A DNA stretch of 64,000 bases from Rostratula benghalensis (taxonomy: Eukaryota > Chordata > Aves > Charadriiformes > Rostratulidae): NCBI GenBank assembly GCA_013399305.1, contig VXAI01000038.1, positions 447,194 to 511,193 on the forward strand, given 5' to 3'. The position numbers and the translations under genes are program-made. Position 1 is the stretch's first letter. Each line of letters opens with the position of its first letter. The notes under the pieces are model-generated. The model saw nothing but the letters and a program-made list of their open reading frames with translations, ran no database searches and was not told the DNA's origin. Shown here piece after piece: positions 1-12,436 of the stretch.

Positions 1-3000
1 CACAAGAACCTGCATGACCTCCACAGTAATTTCAAATTTATAGAGCAATTTAAGAAAACGTTATTTGGAGGCTATGACTGCTTCGGCAAGACACAGCAGC
101 ATCAACACTAACCTACAGCAAAGGCTCAGAAGGTTCATAACTAACCCAGGTTCAGCATATCTGGCTGATGCTCTCTTCTAGTATTGATGACCAGTATTGG
201 CCAAGACCATGTAGTTCAGAGACAGCAATAACTATGATTTTTAAAGATCTGTCCTAGCAAAATTATTTACCAGTTTACTGCCATTGCCAGAATCAGCACA
301 TTGACCACAATTTTCCAATTTCCATATTGCATGTGGGAAGTGCATGAGCGTTCTGAGTACTGACTGGTCAAACAGAAGCTTCTCCTATGTGTGGTCTAAT
401 GAGACCACTTGAACATTAGCAGCAGGTGCTCTGAATTCAAAATACCATTGTGATGCCTCCAGTTTGATGCTGCACAGATGTCTTGATGTGACATATAACC
501 AGAAGAGAAACACCCATAAAAGATATGTCACTTTTACAAATAGAATTTTTATAGGACATTTTGTAGACAGTAATCATTTCATTAAAAGAAGAAAAAATTT
601 GGTTTAATCTAAATTGCACAAAACCTTTTTCTACCAGCCAGCTGCTTTGACTAAATCTGCTATAGTCTTTATTGCTATCCTCAGTTTATTTTTGTATCTC
701 AATAAACAAATGTAAATTCTAGTCAGAAACTAATATAATTAACTATTCTCATAATATGCAACCTCCATTAATAGACAGCAAAGTGCTGTTAAAATCCAGG
801 CTAAACTTTAGCATTCCTCCAAGATCAAAACCATGTCCAGTTTAGCTTCAGACATGGATAACACTAGGTAGCACTCTTCATACCTATCTTTTTCAAAACC
901 TACGTTATTTAGATTTGCTGCTTAGTGAATAGCTCATTTCCATAACTGCCTAATTTATAACCCTTATCAGCAGGCTTAACAAGCCAAAGTCAGGACCCCA
1001 TTAAACCTGCATTTCGTGTCCCTCATGTTTACTGTTTTACACAGTAAACCTTAGCAAACACAATTTGTTTTCTTCTTTTAATCAGCTGGTAAAAATTCAA
1101 GCATTATTGCTATTTGTGCTGCACTACAGAGCTGTAAACCTTTATGGAGGTGTTAAGAACTGGCCACTGCAAACATTAACATGCAGGTTTTTAACTCTTA
1201 GGCCATTTCCCCACTGCTGAGGCATCTCCGACACCTCCCTGGCAGAACACAGCCGGGAGGAGCAAAGATGGTGCATGGTTTGTTTGGAGCAGAAGTGAAA
1301 AACAAATTCAAAACCAAACCACATTTTTGGCAAAGTAGCAAATCTGCTTTCTTTCACTGCAAAGGGCATGAGGCTACTGGGGAAGGAGGGAGGGTGGAAG
1401 GAACACGCTTGTCCCAACCTGAGCAAGCCCTTCCTGGCCTTTCCCTCATGCTGGAAGCAAGGATGGTGGGAAGGAGGGATGGTGACAGTCCTGTCCCTGA
1501 GCTGTCCCCCCCGACACTGTGGGTCCCTGTGGGTCCCTGTCAGCCCCCATTCCTCAGCCACACAACTACAGGAGCTGCAGCTCAGGCAAGAAACCATTAA
1601 AAGCCATTTTGGAGGGAAATGCTCTGCAGCAGCCATGATGGTGCCACAGGAGAGCAGCAAGGCCCAGCACCATCCATCCCACCACTGCACCTGACCCCAA
1701 CAGCAGCCCTGGGGACAGGAGGTGATGATCCTTTAGGTTCACAAACTGCACTTACTGCATCTGAAGTGTAAAGGATGTGCCATGGGGGTGGCTGTGATGC
1801 ACAGTGTCGGCAGGGGAGGGATGTGAAGTGCACTCCCTGAGGTGGCCATTTCCTCACCACCACCCTCAGGGCCGCGGCTGCCCCCGGGCTCCTGTGCACA
1901 GATGGGCAAAGCAGCCCAGGCTCGGGGAGCCAGGCAGGAGCCCACCTCACCTCACACCGATGTCCAAAGAAGAAAGTTAAAAGTTTATCAAGATTTTTTG
2001 TGGGATGTGGTGAAACATCAGTGAAGGTACCTAACCTTGAACAGGCTGTGAAATGAAGCAGTGTGTCTTCTGTGTTCTTCTGCAGTTGCTGACTTAGAAG
2101 ATAGCACAAAATATAACTTCTGGACCTATGTTGACCCAAGAGTGTATCCCAATCTAATCGTGGGTAATTATAATGCTAAAATACACACCCATTTGTGAAT
2201 AATGAGCATGCTAATCAGAAAACCTCCCAAATTTTTTAAACACAAGCTTAGTTGCTCATGTATAGCTAGGAGTGACAAATGAATCATTATTAACCAATCA
2301 GCTGTATTTTATCCTTATAAATACTGGCAGTTGTGTTGGCTGCTGTCAAATGCCCAGCATCCAATTCTGCACAAGTGAAATAAAAACAAATATCTGGGCT
2401 CTCACACACAAGCTGAAGAACCCTCATTTAGGGACACAACCACCACTACCAGCTTCAGCCAGAAGTTTAACAACTACTTTACCATCTCATACAGCAGCCC
2501 AGTGTGGGGGGAACGGTGTAGACACCTAAGTCTGCAAACATGAAGCCTTGGTGGCCAACTCTTCCTAGGCAAGATAATGAGGATTTGCCTGTCCATCCAC
2601 ATCATATCACCTGCTACAGCTTGTCACAACCATCTGGGTTTTCTCTGGTTCTCTGCTAGCAGGAAAGAGAAACTCTGCCACTGACGCATCAAGGTTGCAT
2701 CAGGCAACCTGCTGTGTGATGAGCTGCTTAGAAGAGCTACCAGGGATTCTGGGCTATATTTTAGTGGTTCTCACATTTCATCCAGTTTCAGAGACTGATG
2801 ATTCCCCCACAAGAAGTGTGTAAAATTAACATTCTGCGCTGACCAGACATACCAGCATTACACAGCTATGGTGGTGGTACCTGATGGTCTTTTCTCACCA
2901 GGACAGCCAGCATGTTTTCTAGCCAAAATGTGCTCCTCCCCATGGCATGTTTCAGAGCAGAGAAGGGCAGCTCATGGAGCCAGTTTCAGTCCTGAAAAGT

Positions 3001-3544
3001 TTTTTAACGGTCTGAATCCAGTGAGGAAGAGGGCAGGATATTATTTTTCTTTCAGGTCTTTTTTTTCTGCTCAATTCAAAGTGATCAAAGATGAAAACCT
3101 CTGCATTTAATTAAGGAGGAACAAGGAAATTAAGCTAGCTGTCTCATGGTAGTGCAGTTGGACTCAGGTTTCTTGGACTCAGTCATCTCTTTCTGAAGTG
3201 AAATAATGTGTTCCTCAGAAACGTTCCCAAGATTGCCTTTTAGCTCCATATAGGGTCCAAAGCATCAAAACTTCGACAATTGCTATGCAAGACAGATGGA
3301 TTTTGTCTTCAGCTATAGTATAACCTATAGAAGACTTTTAAAGGTTTCAGTAACCCTTCAAAGTTACTTCAGCAGTTTAACTTCTGGAAAGTCTGTGCAA
3401 TACATCAGCAGGCAGTGGGAGCTGGGAGATATCTGGTGATCCCCACAGATAAAAGGAACCCAGAAGCATTAGAGTTTAAAACTTGGTTTTAAACAAGTTT
3501 TTTAAAAATCTTGCTACTTGGTTAAGCCCTGCACAAATTGTGGG
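1..3544. other. Gene-free single-copy stretch
   Basis: No recognisable gene or transposon is visible. The first 1.1 kb is AT-rich. From about 1.2 to 2.0 kb the DNA is GC-richer, and both strands hold overlapping open frames of 180 codons or so with low-complexity composition, which I take as chance. A 10-bp unit (GGGTCCCTGT) is repeated twice at 1521-1540. A splice-acceptor-like site with an open frame after it lies at 2093-2164 (see findings). Confidence 0.7.
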
Positions 3545-3571
3545 ACACACACACACACACACACACACACA
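3545..3571. repeat. (AC)n dinucleotide microsatellite
   Basis: About 13 uninterrupted AC units are read directly from the sequence. Pure tracts of this length are usually length-variable in populations. No neighbouring gene is visible. Confidence 0.97.
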
Positions 3572-5983
3572 TAAATGTTTATTCCAAGCACAGAGGAGCG
3601 GTCAGTATAAAAAATACTGCCTTTACGCACAAAAAAATGACCTTTCTACTCTTGTGCTACCTGAAAAATTGCATAGCAACCACAAGGATGACTCATGGTT
3701 TATAATACTACATACAACATTCTTTACATTATATAACATCAAAACGAACCTGCACTGAGCATTCTTAGCATTGCCCTTAGACATGTGGTTCTTATACACA
3801 GCAGTTTGATGAGGACATCGAGGTCGTACAGCTAGAAAGCAACCCCATAACCCAACAGAAGTGTTCTCAAAATGTGGTTTTTAAAAACTGAAGAACGTGA
3901 CAGTAAGTTGCTTCCTCTCTGCAGGCTCTTTAGATGTTCCTATGCAATTAAACACACACTCATATCGCGCTACAAAAAATACAGATTGGTATAAGAAGTC
4001 CTGCTGAAAGGCTACTGCCCCTGTTTAAACTTCACAGGGCTTTTAAAGGTTAAGACCTAACCTCAGCTCCTCTCAACTCAGCACCTTCAAGGAGAGGTTT
4101 GCAGCAACATTAATCAGCATGAAATAATGAGGCTGTGAGAGGCAACCTGTGATTTCTTTATTTCATCTTAATTATAATTTAAAATTTTAATGTCAGGAAT
4201 TTGACAACTGTTCAAGCAAGAGGAATTATTGCCTCAAAAGCAGTTCAGGTCAGGCAGAGAAATGTGCTCAATCCCAAAGAAAAGCAATGAACTTGTCCTG
4301 TAACAGGAATGCAATTCAAATCATTCTGCTGGCTGCTCTTGACAGCAAATGGACTTGTTCAGAAGTCCAGCACTCCTTCCAAAATGTGCGTGTCTGATCT
4401 CCAACCAGAGGTACATGCTAACAGACACCAATCTGAGCAAATGCCAGGCCTTTGGGAAAGCAGCATCCGACCCCAGTGAAAAGGAATAAGTTCTATAACA
4501 CAAGGAGATAGAATTAGGTTGAGTTACATGGCCATGCCCCTGCAGCATGTCACGACATTGGTCTTTCTGGTAAGGAAAAGGTGGAGAAGGCACTCGCAGA
4601 CCTGGCCCTGGGATTTTCTTTCTGATTCTTTGTTTTGCTCAGCTACAGAGCAAGGGCAGAGGTCTTACCCCTAACTCGTCAGACTGGAGGTGTCTCAATC
4701 CATGTAGGACATGACATCAGTGTGTGGCCCAGCATATGCAGTGAGGTCTATGGTTTGTACTATTCCCAAGATTTGGGCTCTAGTGGCTCATGTGACTTCA
4801 TGAGACTATTACATGTGTGTGAAGCTGGAATACTTGGACAGCATGGCCTGAGGTCAGCCCTGCTCCTTGGACACTTGGTGGATGAAGAGCCAGTGTCACA
4901 CTGTCTCCTTTACTCACTTGCAGCACATCACACTCCCCAAGTCATACAAAACCTCACAGCTTGACCATCTAGATCCCAGCCCAGAGTTATAGCAAGCCCA
5001 TATCCATTCGCTTGGCAGCCTTCACAATAATAAATAGATTCCTAAAATACAGGGTTCAGATTACGTAGGACATCTTAGACTGAAAACCAGGCAATATGGA
5101 TCCCAGAAATTTAAAAGAATTAGTAGAAATTATAACGAAGACTAGAACAAGTCACTACTTAGGTAAATGGTTTACTTGAGAAGAGCATCACTGCCTTCTA
5201 AAGGGGAAATCAGGCCTTACAGGTTGACATTATGAGAGACACAACAGTGATGATCAACAGAGGAGAACCCCCCAGAAGAAATGTCTTTAAAGGACTAAAT
5301 GAAAGAAAATAGGGATATGATGAAAAGTCTCTTTGCACAGCAGAAGATATTTCATTTCTTTTGGTAGCAGATCTGTCTTCCATACAATGACACCCTTTTG
5401 AAATGAATTTTTATAGGCAGGATGATTAATAATATAAGCTGGAATAAAGCATCATTATTCCCTGGTAACACTAAATGAGCAGCTGCCACAGTAGATAGGC
5501 AATACTGTGTGTACTTAACCAGGGCTAATAATTAGGATTTTTAAGAACAAAGCTTCTCATCATGAGTTCTTTCAAGAATGAATATGAGCATGAAAACAGT
5601 CTGTTGACTCAATTAGTTGTAACTGTGTATAGAATTACATTGCATTTATACCATTAACACCAGAAGAAGAGCCTTTGCTTTGATGGAAACAGGGTTTGTA
5701 CCACAACAGCTAGTATGGTGCCAGGCAGGGAGAACTAAAGCCAGTGGATGCAGCAGGATGCCCATCTGGCAGCAACTAAGAGCAGAACTTCAAATTGTTT
5801 CCATAAGACCAGCAGAACCACAAATAAATTCATTCTCTGACTCAGCAATAACCTAAATCATGTTTTTGGCAGTGCCACCAACATCACCATGAGGCTGCAT
5901 TAGTTTGACATATATCACATGCTTCCTTAATTCTTGCTTATACTTAAAGTTAAGGAGCTAATCTACATAATTGCATTGAAATC
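3572..5983. other. Gene-free AT-rich stretch
   Basis: No gene and no recognisable transposon. The stretch has scattered TAAT-rich patches (for example 4156-4200 and 5390-5480) and no long open frame. Nothing else stands out. Confidence 0.65.
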
Positions 5984-6031
5984 CATTACAAAATGGCATA
6001 TTTATATTCATTACAAACTGGCATATTCATA
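5984..6031. repeat. Two-copy 25-bp tandem duplication
   Basis: The 23-bp segment at 5984-6006 recurs at 6009-6031 with 21 of 23 bases identical, a period of 25 bp. The shared core is CATTACAAA, one variable base, then TGGCATATT. It is a small local duplication of no evident function. Confidence 0.85.
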
Positions 6032-6382
6032 GTGAAAAAACACTATTCCTTTTTAAAACTGCCACAACACAGACTGTCATTTCGTAAAGCGAACCAAAGT
6101 CCAGGGCTACAAAGACCAGGCACTCAAAGGAGAGATGCACAGATTATTCTAACACAGCCAATTGTCCCCAGGCTGGTGTCAGTTCTGCCTCGAGCATTGC
6201 CATCTGATGAGCAACAGCAAGAGTGTGGACCTCCCTATCAGGTTAGACTTTCAGCGCAAGGGAAGTGTGCCCATCTGCAGGCTCTATGTGGGCATGTGAA
6301 TTATGGACGAGTGGTTGAGAAAACAGAATTAGACTGGAGTGAATGTTATAATGAGAATTCAAGTGTCTCATTGAATCTACAA
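6032..6382. other. Gene-free stretch upstream of a CR1 cluster
   Basis: A plus-strand open frame runs from within the tandem duplication to 6424, but it continues straight into transposon DNA and matches no protein I know. I see no promoter or RNA gene. Confidence 0.55.
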
Positions 6383-6413
6383 ATAGTTGAGATTGGAAGG
6401 GACCTCTGGAGCC
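6383..6413 (-). mobile_element. Short CR1 3'-end fragment, minus orientation
   Basis: The block AGATTGGAAGGGACCTCTGG is the reverse complement of the CR1 3' region just inside the terminal ATTCTATGA repeats. Only about 30 bp survives. It directly abuts CR1 sequence of opposite orientation, so it may be a relic cut by the next insertion or a chance match inside a composite element. Confidence 0.45.
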
Positions 6414-6425
6414 AAAGTACTTGAT

Positions 6426-6921
6426 GGAGGGTTTTAAAATGAAAGAGGGTAGATTTAGATTAGATTTTAGGAAGAAATATTTCACTGTGGAGATGGTGAG
6501 ATATTGGAATAGGTTGTTCTCACCAACCTGGAGGGGCTGATGGGGAATATAAAGCTCAAGCAAGCCTTGGCTGCAATGACCATGAGATGTGGGCTTCAAG
6601 ATCCTTAGGGCAGTGAGAAGAGTGCACACCATTACTACCCTGGACTTTAGGAGACAGAACAAGGGGTAAGGGTTTTAAACTGAAAGAGGACATATCTAGA
6701 TTAGATCTGAGAAAGAAATTCTTTACTGCGAGGGTGGTAAGACACTGGAACAGGTTGTCCGGGGAAGTTGTGGATGCCTGGTTCCTGACAGGGGTTCAAG
6801 GCCAGGTTGGATGGGGCTTTGAGTAACAAGGTCTAGTGGGAGGTGTCCATGCCCAGGGCAGGGCTTGAAACTCAATGATCTTTAAGGTCCCGAACCAAAC
6901 CCATTCTATCATTCTATGATG
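6426..6921 (+). mobile_element. Rearranged CR1 LINE, plus orientation
   Basis: The element ends in CCATTCTATCATTCTATGAT at 6901-6920, the avian CR1 3' terminus, so it lies on the plus strand. It has three parts. 6426-6513 is a piece of the 3' region (TTTTAAAATGAAAGAGGG and onward). 6514-6655 resembles the CR1 ORF2 segment between endonuclease and reverse transcriptase, where degraded codons for GCNDHEM-like and TLDFR-like peptides can be made out. 6656-6921 is a second copy of the 3' region through to the end (TTTTAAACTGAAAGAGGA and onward). The two 3' pieces are about 70 percent alike. A normal 5'-truncated CR1 has none of this shuffling. No protein can be made from it. Confidence 0.85.
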
Positions 6922-7078
6922 TCGCACTCAGCGCCGAAGACTCCTTCTTGGCAGCACTGCTGGGTTGGCAGGGCCATGGGAGATGCTCTTGAGTCAATGT
7001 GTTCAGACTGGGAGGGAGCCCAGGGAAATGCCAGCTCCACATCTTCTCATCAGGCTTTGGTTGGAAACCCCTCAAGGG

Positions 7079-7137
7079 CAGGAGAGTGGGACTGGATGGT
7101 CTTCATGTTCCCTTCCAAGCCAAACCATTCTATGATT
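7079..7137 (+). mobile_element. CR1 3'-end fragment, plus orientation
   Basis: The text GTGGGACTGGATGGTCTTCA, then CCCTTCCAAGCCAAACCATT, ending in CTATGATT, is a diverged CR1 3' terminus. It lies about 160 bp downstream of the larger plus-strand CR1, in the same orientation. The DNA between them (6922-7078) may be more of this older copy, but I cannot align it with confidence. Confidence 0.75.
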
Positions 7138-10100
7138 AACTGGTGTAGGTGCATGTGTTCTCCATGCAGTACAATCCGCCCTAGTCCCCCTCTAAATTTG
7201 ACTTCAATGTGCAATGGAACTGATTAATTCATTTTCTAAAGACAAATGTTTCTCCTGTTAATTCCATGCTCACACTCAGAATCAAAGCTCAGCACAGACT
7301 CCAAAGCCCGTGTGCTCGCACTCCACTCCAGCCAGTCCAAACTGGGCTGCAGTCCCCCTGCCTGTGTCTTTACCAGCTCAAAGCTTCAGTCAGCACGCCC
7401 TGAGCCCGGGACTGACCGGAGCCCGATTACAGCACTCACCCTGGGCTGCCCTAACAGCGGCAGGACCCTGCTGCAGGTACAGCTCAGCAACAGCCCCAGA
7501 CCTGCTATGGACCAACCACAGAGAAACACCTATGAAAAGTTTATAAAGGAAGAGATCTTGTCTGCAAATGCAACCACACAGCTTGGAGACTAGGAAGCTT
7601 TATTTTTGAAGTCTTTTCTCAATACCTTCTTCTGAAAAAAAAGTCATCTTGTAACCACAAAAGATTTTGCTGTTCTGAGCCTTTGTACTTTAAATAAACA
7701 CTTCCAGGTTAGAGTCTTCCACTATCCCTTAACTGAGATGCTTGAAGCTTAAATAGCTAGCTTTGCACAGCTGGATGTAGGAAACTTGGCTAACACTAAC
7801 AGTGATGGTGTGCAGGGTCTGGTCTGTAAAACCACAGCAGGGAAAATGTGGTGTGTTGGTACAACAGCAAGTCCAGCACCAGATAAAGAAGCTCAATGTG
7901 TTATACTGAGCCCTCACCATTTGATAACATCTCTCAAAACAGGACAACACAACAGAATAAGTGCTGTTTTGTGCTTTCTTCTCACTGTTCTATGTTCAAT
8001 GAGTAAATGCAGCCTCCTACCATACATTGTGGGGGGCATTTTGAAAAGTTTAGCAAATTGTCCTGAAAATTTCATTGCACTGATACAGCAAGTCGTTCAG
8101 GTGTTCTGCCAATACCACCGGAAAGCATTTCTGAAGAATAAAGCACTTAATCTGTTCTATTTTCTAGGCAATCCTGGTTGGCATTACTGTTTTGGCAGGA
8201 CCGAACCTGCTTGCTTTGCCCCCTTCCCCGGCTGAGACCTTTGCCTGTGCAAGCAGGTGGTACCTTAGGGCACATGGTGACCCCCACCCTGCCATCACCG
8301 TGGGGACATCCACACTGAAAGAGCTGGAAAGGTTTGGGAAGAGTAGAGAAGGATTGCTTTTTACTCACCTAGGATCTCTATCAAGTGCAAAACAAGTGTC
8401 ATTTTGCAACAGGAGTGGTTGGTTTAAATGACCTGTCAGCAGGAATTCCAGCAGGCTGAACTCATACACAAACACTCTTACTTTTGAAAGTGCCCAAGGA
8501 ATCTATTACACAACTCCATTTACTTGCTCTTAGCCCCCCAGATTTCAGCCTTGCCCACCCTGAATTGTACCAAGCACCCTTCTAGCTCCGTAATAGCTCT
8601 AAACATAAGGCAGCATAAACAGAAAATCTCAAATACATAAGAATGAGATAAAGATGTAGCTGGTAATCTTTCTTAAGTGCTTTCAACAGATGTAGTTTGG
8701 ATAAACCTACTGAAATTATATGATTCTTTAATGCATTTTCAAATTGTTTAAGTTGAATTTCCACCATATTGATTGCAACAAGCATAGTATGTATCTTAAG
8801 GGTTTGAATATTTATTTTCCCAATTAAGTCCACTCTCTCAGTGTGTCCAATAGCATATAATAAGCAGTATTTTAATGATCTAATCCCCAAAGAGAGTTAT
8901 TTCATCTTTCTTTCTTTTTTTACCAAAGCTGTACTTCAAAGTGAGCCATATTCCCCTGTTACCTAAAAACCTGTCTGTAATTCTTGGGAGCAGGGAGTAA
9001 TTCATATTTGAACAGCCTTCTCTCATTTTTTATCCAAGAGCAGCAGAGCAGCTTAGGTGCTGGGGCTCAGGATCTGAGTTGGGATGGGAGACAGCAGCGT
9101 GAGGGAGACACGGCCAGGGCCTGGACACAGGCCACCTCTGAGGTTTGGGAGCTGGAAGGTGTGTGGCAGTGAAGAAAGAGGGTAGATGTGGCTTGGGGGG
9201 ACCTCTCCATGGGAGATGAAAAGCGGGAGATGCAGAGAGGGTGGTGCTTGGCATCACATGAAAAATTTAAAGAGCATCTCCAAGAGCTATGAGGTTTAGG
9301 TACTCCCAAAGCAGTACAACCCACAGTATATATCAGAGTAATCCTTGTGTTTTATGCCCTCTGATCCTGTTATGGCTCTCCTGTTATTTTAAAGTCATTA
9401 CCCATGAGATAAAAGGTCATTTGTTTAAATATGAAATTACTAGCTCCCTTGCAGCAGAAACCTAGGGAAAACGAGGCTTGCAGAGCTGATTGAATTTGAG
9501 CTATTAAAACTATTATAGATTTATTGATGATGGACTATAATGTGCTTGCATTAAAGAAAGAGAAATTCCAATGAGACTTACTTGTTAAGGATGTGAGTTA
9601 ATGACCTTTGTATTTAACTTTTTTATATATATATTTTTTTTAATTTAGCTGTTGGCTTAAGCTCCAGCAGCAAGATGCCTGCAAATGAATTAGTAGGTTT
9701 TCATGTGACAAGATACTTACATTGCTTGTATTTTGAGTTTGAGAGAGGAGACTTTAAAATATGAATTAATCACTCAGCTTCCCCCCCCATATTCTCTGTA
9801 GTGTAACTGTAGTGAAAAATATCCAAGGAAATTGCACACAGGTGGACATCTAACTTAATGGGAAACTAATTCTGTGCAGGATTACCTACAGACATCAGGG
9901 AGCCAAGAGTGTGAAAATAAAGGTCCCTTCCACAGTCAGCTGCGTGCTGAGACCCCACAGAATTCAGAATTGTGGTTTTGCCCCAGTCACAATTATCCTA
10001 AAGATACAGATGTGCAAAACCTACAGCCAAGGCAAAACCTTCAGAAAGAAAGATTTTTCCTGGAGATTACCCGTTCATGGGACAGAAAACCTGTGCTGCA

Positions 10101-11354
10101 GACACCCTGGGAGCTGCAAGGATGTGTAGATGTCATGTGAGCCCAACCTGGGCATGGACTAGAAGAACCACAATTTGCTTATTTTCAAGACTGTAAGTTG
10201 AGTTCTTGCACAAGGAAGAACTCAGAGTGGTGCCTGCAAAAGTTATATGGGTCACAAGAAAGCAGAAACACGTGTAATTATCATGTGTAAACATATTTGC
10301 ACATGGCAGGAAGCTGTGAAAAATAGGAAGGGCTAGAAATATTTTGTGAAGCTGTGTTTGTAATTCAGCCTTTCACTTTTTTGTACTTTGCATCCATGAA
10401 CGCTGATGAAACAGAGCTCCTTCCTGGGAAAGGTTAAATAATAGATTTAAAAAACTTAAGAAGAAACTTGGGATCCTGTCATTTCATTTAAAATGACACA
10501 GAAATTGAGACTGGCCTAAATGATGTTGGGCAAAGCCTTGTCCCTTTTATAAAATTGTGTTCCCCAGAGAAGGAGCAGACCGGGCACCCAGCAGCACCAG
10601 GAGCTCACGTTGCCGGCAGCAGCGGGGAAAGGTCAGGGCCCGGGTGTGCCCTTATATCCAAATTATCAGCCAGCAGTCCCAGCTCTGGGAATCTGGAGTG
10701 TTAACTCCTGCAGCCAGATCAATTCTGTCTCTCACTGAAGGCAGCACGGCGAGGGCAGCTGCCTTCCCTGGGTGTCTGCCTGTGTTTTGCCAGACGAGGT
10801 CAGCAGCACCCAGCGACTCTGAAGTTCCCAACCACATCCACACGTAGCAGCACAACTGCATCCACACAGAGGAAAAGCTCCTTTTTTTCTGGTCTGTTTC
10901 ACACGTTTTAGACCATCATTATATTACATTCACACTTATCAATACCGGATCTACAGGGAGTGCAGGTTCTGCCATCTAGCTTGTGACGTGGACTATAGAG
11001 AGGGCAATAATTCTCATGCATTAAACACCCTTAAAAAATGCTTTATTTTGTTTGCTTAATCTCTTCTAGTGTTTTTGATCCTGACGGAGCATTGATTGAC
11101 AACCCTGTACAAGCTGTCAGTAGGAGGAAACGCAGGGGTGTTGGAGAGGCAAAGCAGGTTAGAGCTGCTGTAATTAAAACATTTCAACAGTTGAGAGCAT
11201 TTAAAAAGCAGTTTACACTGGGCTTTACAAATGTGATTATTTTACACCATCCGACATAGTCTTAAAAGCCTTTCCCATTTACCACCTACCGCTCCTCCTG
11301 TTAGCAAATCCTCTCACACGTTTTGTCACTTGAGCTGGAATGCACTCACTCAAC
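7138..11354. other. Gene-free stretch
   Basis: No gene or transposon is recognised across 4.2 kb. 8990-9260 and 10550-10800 are GC-richer and hold chance open frames. 9480-9660 is AT-rich with several TTAAT and ATTAA words and a run of T and TA at 9617-9645. A C8 run lies at 9781-9788. A splice-like site with a short open frame occurs at 11071-11157 (see findings). Confidence 0.65.
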
Positions 11355-11433
11355 ATGCTTTTCTAAATGTTGACTAAAATTTTGCATCATCTCAGAGCTG
11401 AGATTTACATCTTGGAGAAAATGATTCCTCCCA
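11355..11433 (+). repeat. 79-bp perfect direct repeat, copy 1
   Basis: This segment, beginning ATGCTTTTCTAAATGTTGAC and ending AAATGATTCCTCCCA, is identical base for base to 12888-12966. The match stops abruptly at both edges. I do not recognise it as a transposon. The copies enclose about 1.45 kb, including a minus-strand CR1. Confidence 0.97.
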
Positions 11434-12436
11434 CAATTTTAAGATGGCAGTTCCCTTTTAAAAATATTTTCCCTAAACCAAAAAACCTTTAAGGCCACTG
11501 CAACTAATTTTAGGACCCACCACTGCATCACCTGGAGAACTGGCACACCTTGACCCCCTGATCTCGTCCCTCCAGAGACTTTCTCCTCTTTTCCATGCCC
11601 TTCACACCAGAAGGTTTTCCCCAGAAGTACAACACCCTCTCATGAGGCCACCACGGACACCGGCAAAACAGTGTGACACAGCTCCAGGACAGTCCTGACT
11701 ACTCAGTTATTGAATTCCTTAGCTCTGTCCCTTTATGTGCACACACACCTACTGAGCATCCTGAATTAGCCACTGAAGCATTTCATTCTGTGCTGGAAAT
11801 CTCATTCCGTCTGGAGGGAAAAGTCACTTTCAAGCACCTGAAAATAGCTGGAAGCACTGCCTGGAGGCTGGAAGAGCAGAACGAGCTAAAAAAAGCTCTT
11901 GCAGCCCCATGGGCAGAGGCAGGTCTGCCCCTCCACCTCTGACACCCCCAGCACGTGCCCAGCTCAGAAGTGTTCACAGATTCTCCCCCAAGACCAACTA
12001 TTTCAGTTGCTGTCAGGTCCAGCTGAGATGCTCACAGTGGTGATTTACATGAAAAAACATTAATATGGCACTTTTAAATTATATAGATTATGCTATAAAA
12101 TGCAGTTTATAGATCCCCATGCTGTTGCTGGAATTAAATGCTGCCTCATCATAAGCAATGTGACTGCTTCAAGAATGGTTTCTTGAGTTGATTTTCAGAT
12201 GTCTTCACTGCTCCTTACTTGCAGTTACATATATACCTATACAAATAAATACGTATGTGTATACACAAACATTTCAAATATCCTATATTACTTACAGGAT
12301 ACAGTAAACATCTTATTTTTCTGCCTATACAGTCCGTGAGAAGTTGATGGAAAGAATAGGGACTGAGAATTCTGTGCCACAAAACAACACATTGTCTCAG
12401 ATTGAGACCACTCCAGCTCAGTCCTGCTGCCCACCT
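11434..12436. other. Single-copy stretch between the two direct repeats
   Basis: No gene. The plus-strand open frame at 11673-11942 (89 codons) has no recognised relatives. 12228-12275 is rich in ATAC/GTAT steps. This stretch, plus the following CR1, is the interval bounded by the 79-bp repeats. Confidence 0.6.

Noticed and set aside
61..110. GACTGCTTCGGCAAGACACA resembling the start of U6 snRNA
   Set aside because: Only the CTTCGGCA word is shared; the rest of U6 (ACATATAC, the ACAGAGA region) is absent.
1142..2139. Open frames of 182 and 180 codons on the minus strand
   Set aside because: They are mutually overlapping frames in a GC-rich patch, with the plus strand open as well. The composition is tryptophan/cysteine/serine-rich without domain structure.
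2291..2323. CCAAT box (2294) and TATAAATA (2316) resembling a promoter
   Set aside because: The spacing is far too short for a CCAAT-TATA promoter, and both words are common by chance in AT-rich DNA. No transcript unit is seen downstream.
10557..10640. Possible CpG island
   Set aside because: It has too few CpGs over too short a distance, and the GC-rich patch ends within about 250 bp.
2093..11157. Faint resemblance of YVDPRVYP and DNPVQAV to the Eph receptor juxtamembrane segment (YVDPxTYEDPNQAV)
   Set aside because: The matching words are short, out of order and 9 kb apart, and the intervening conserved residues are missing. This is coincidence.
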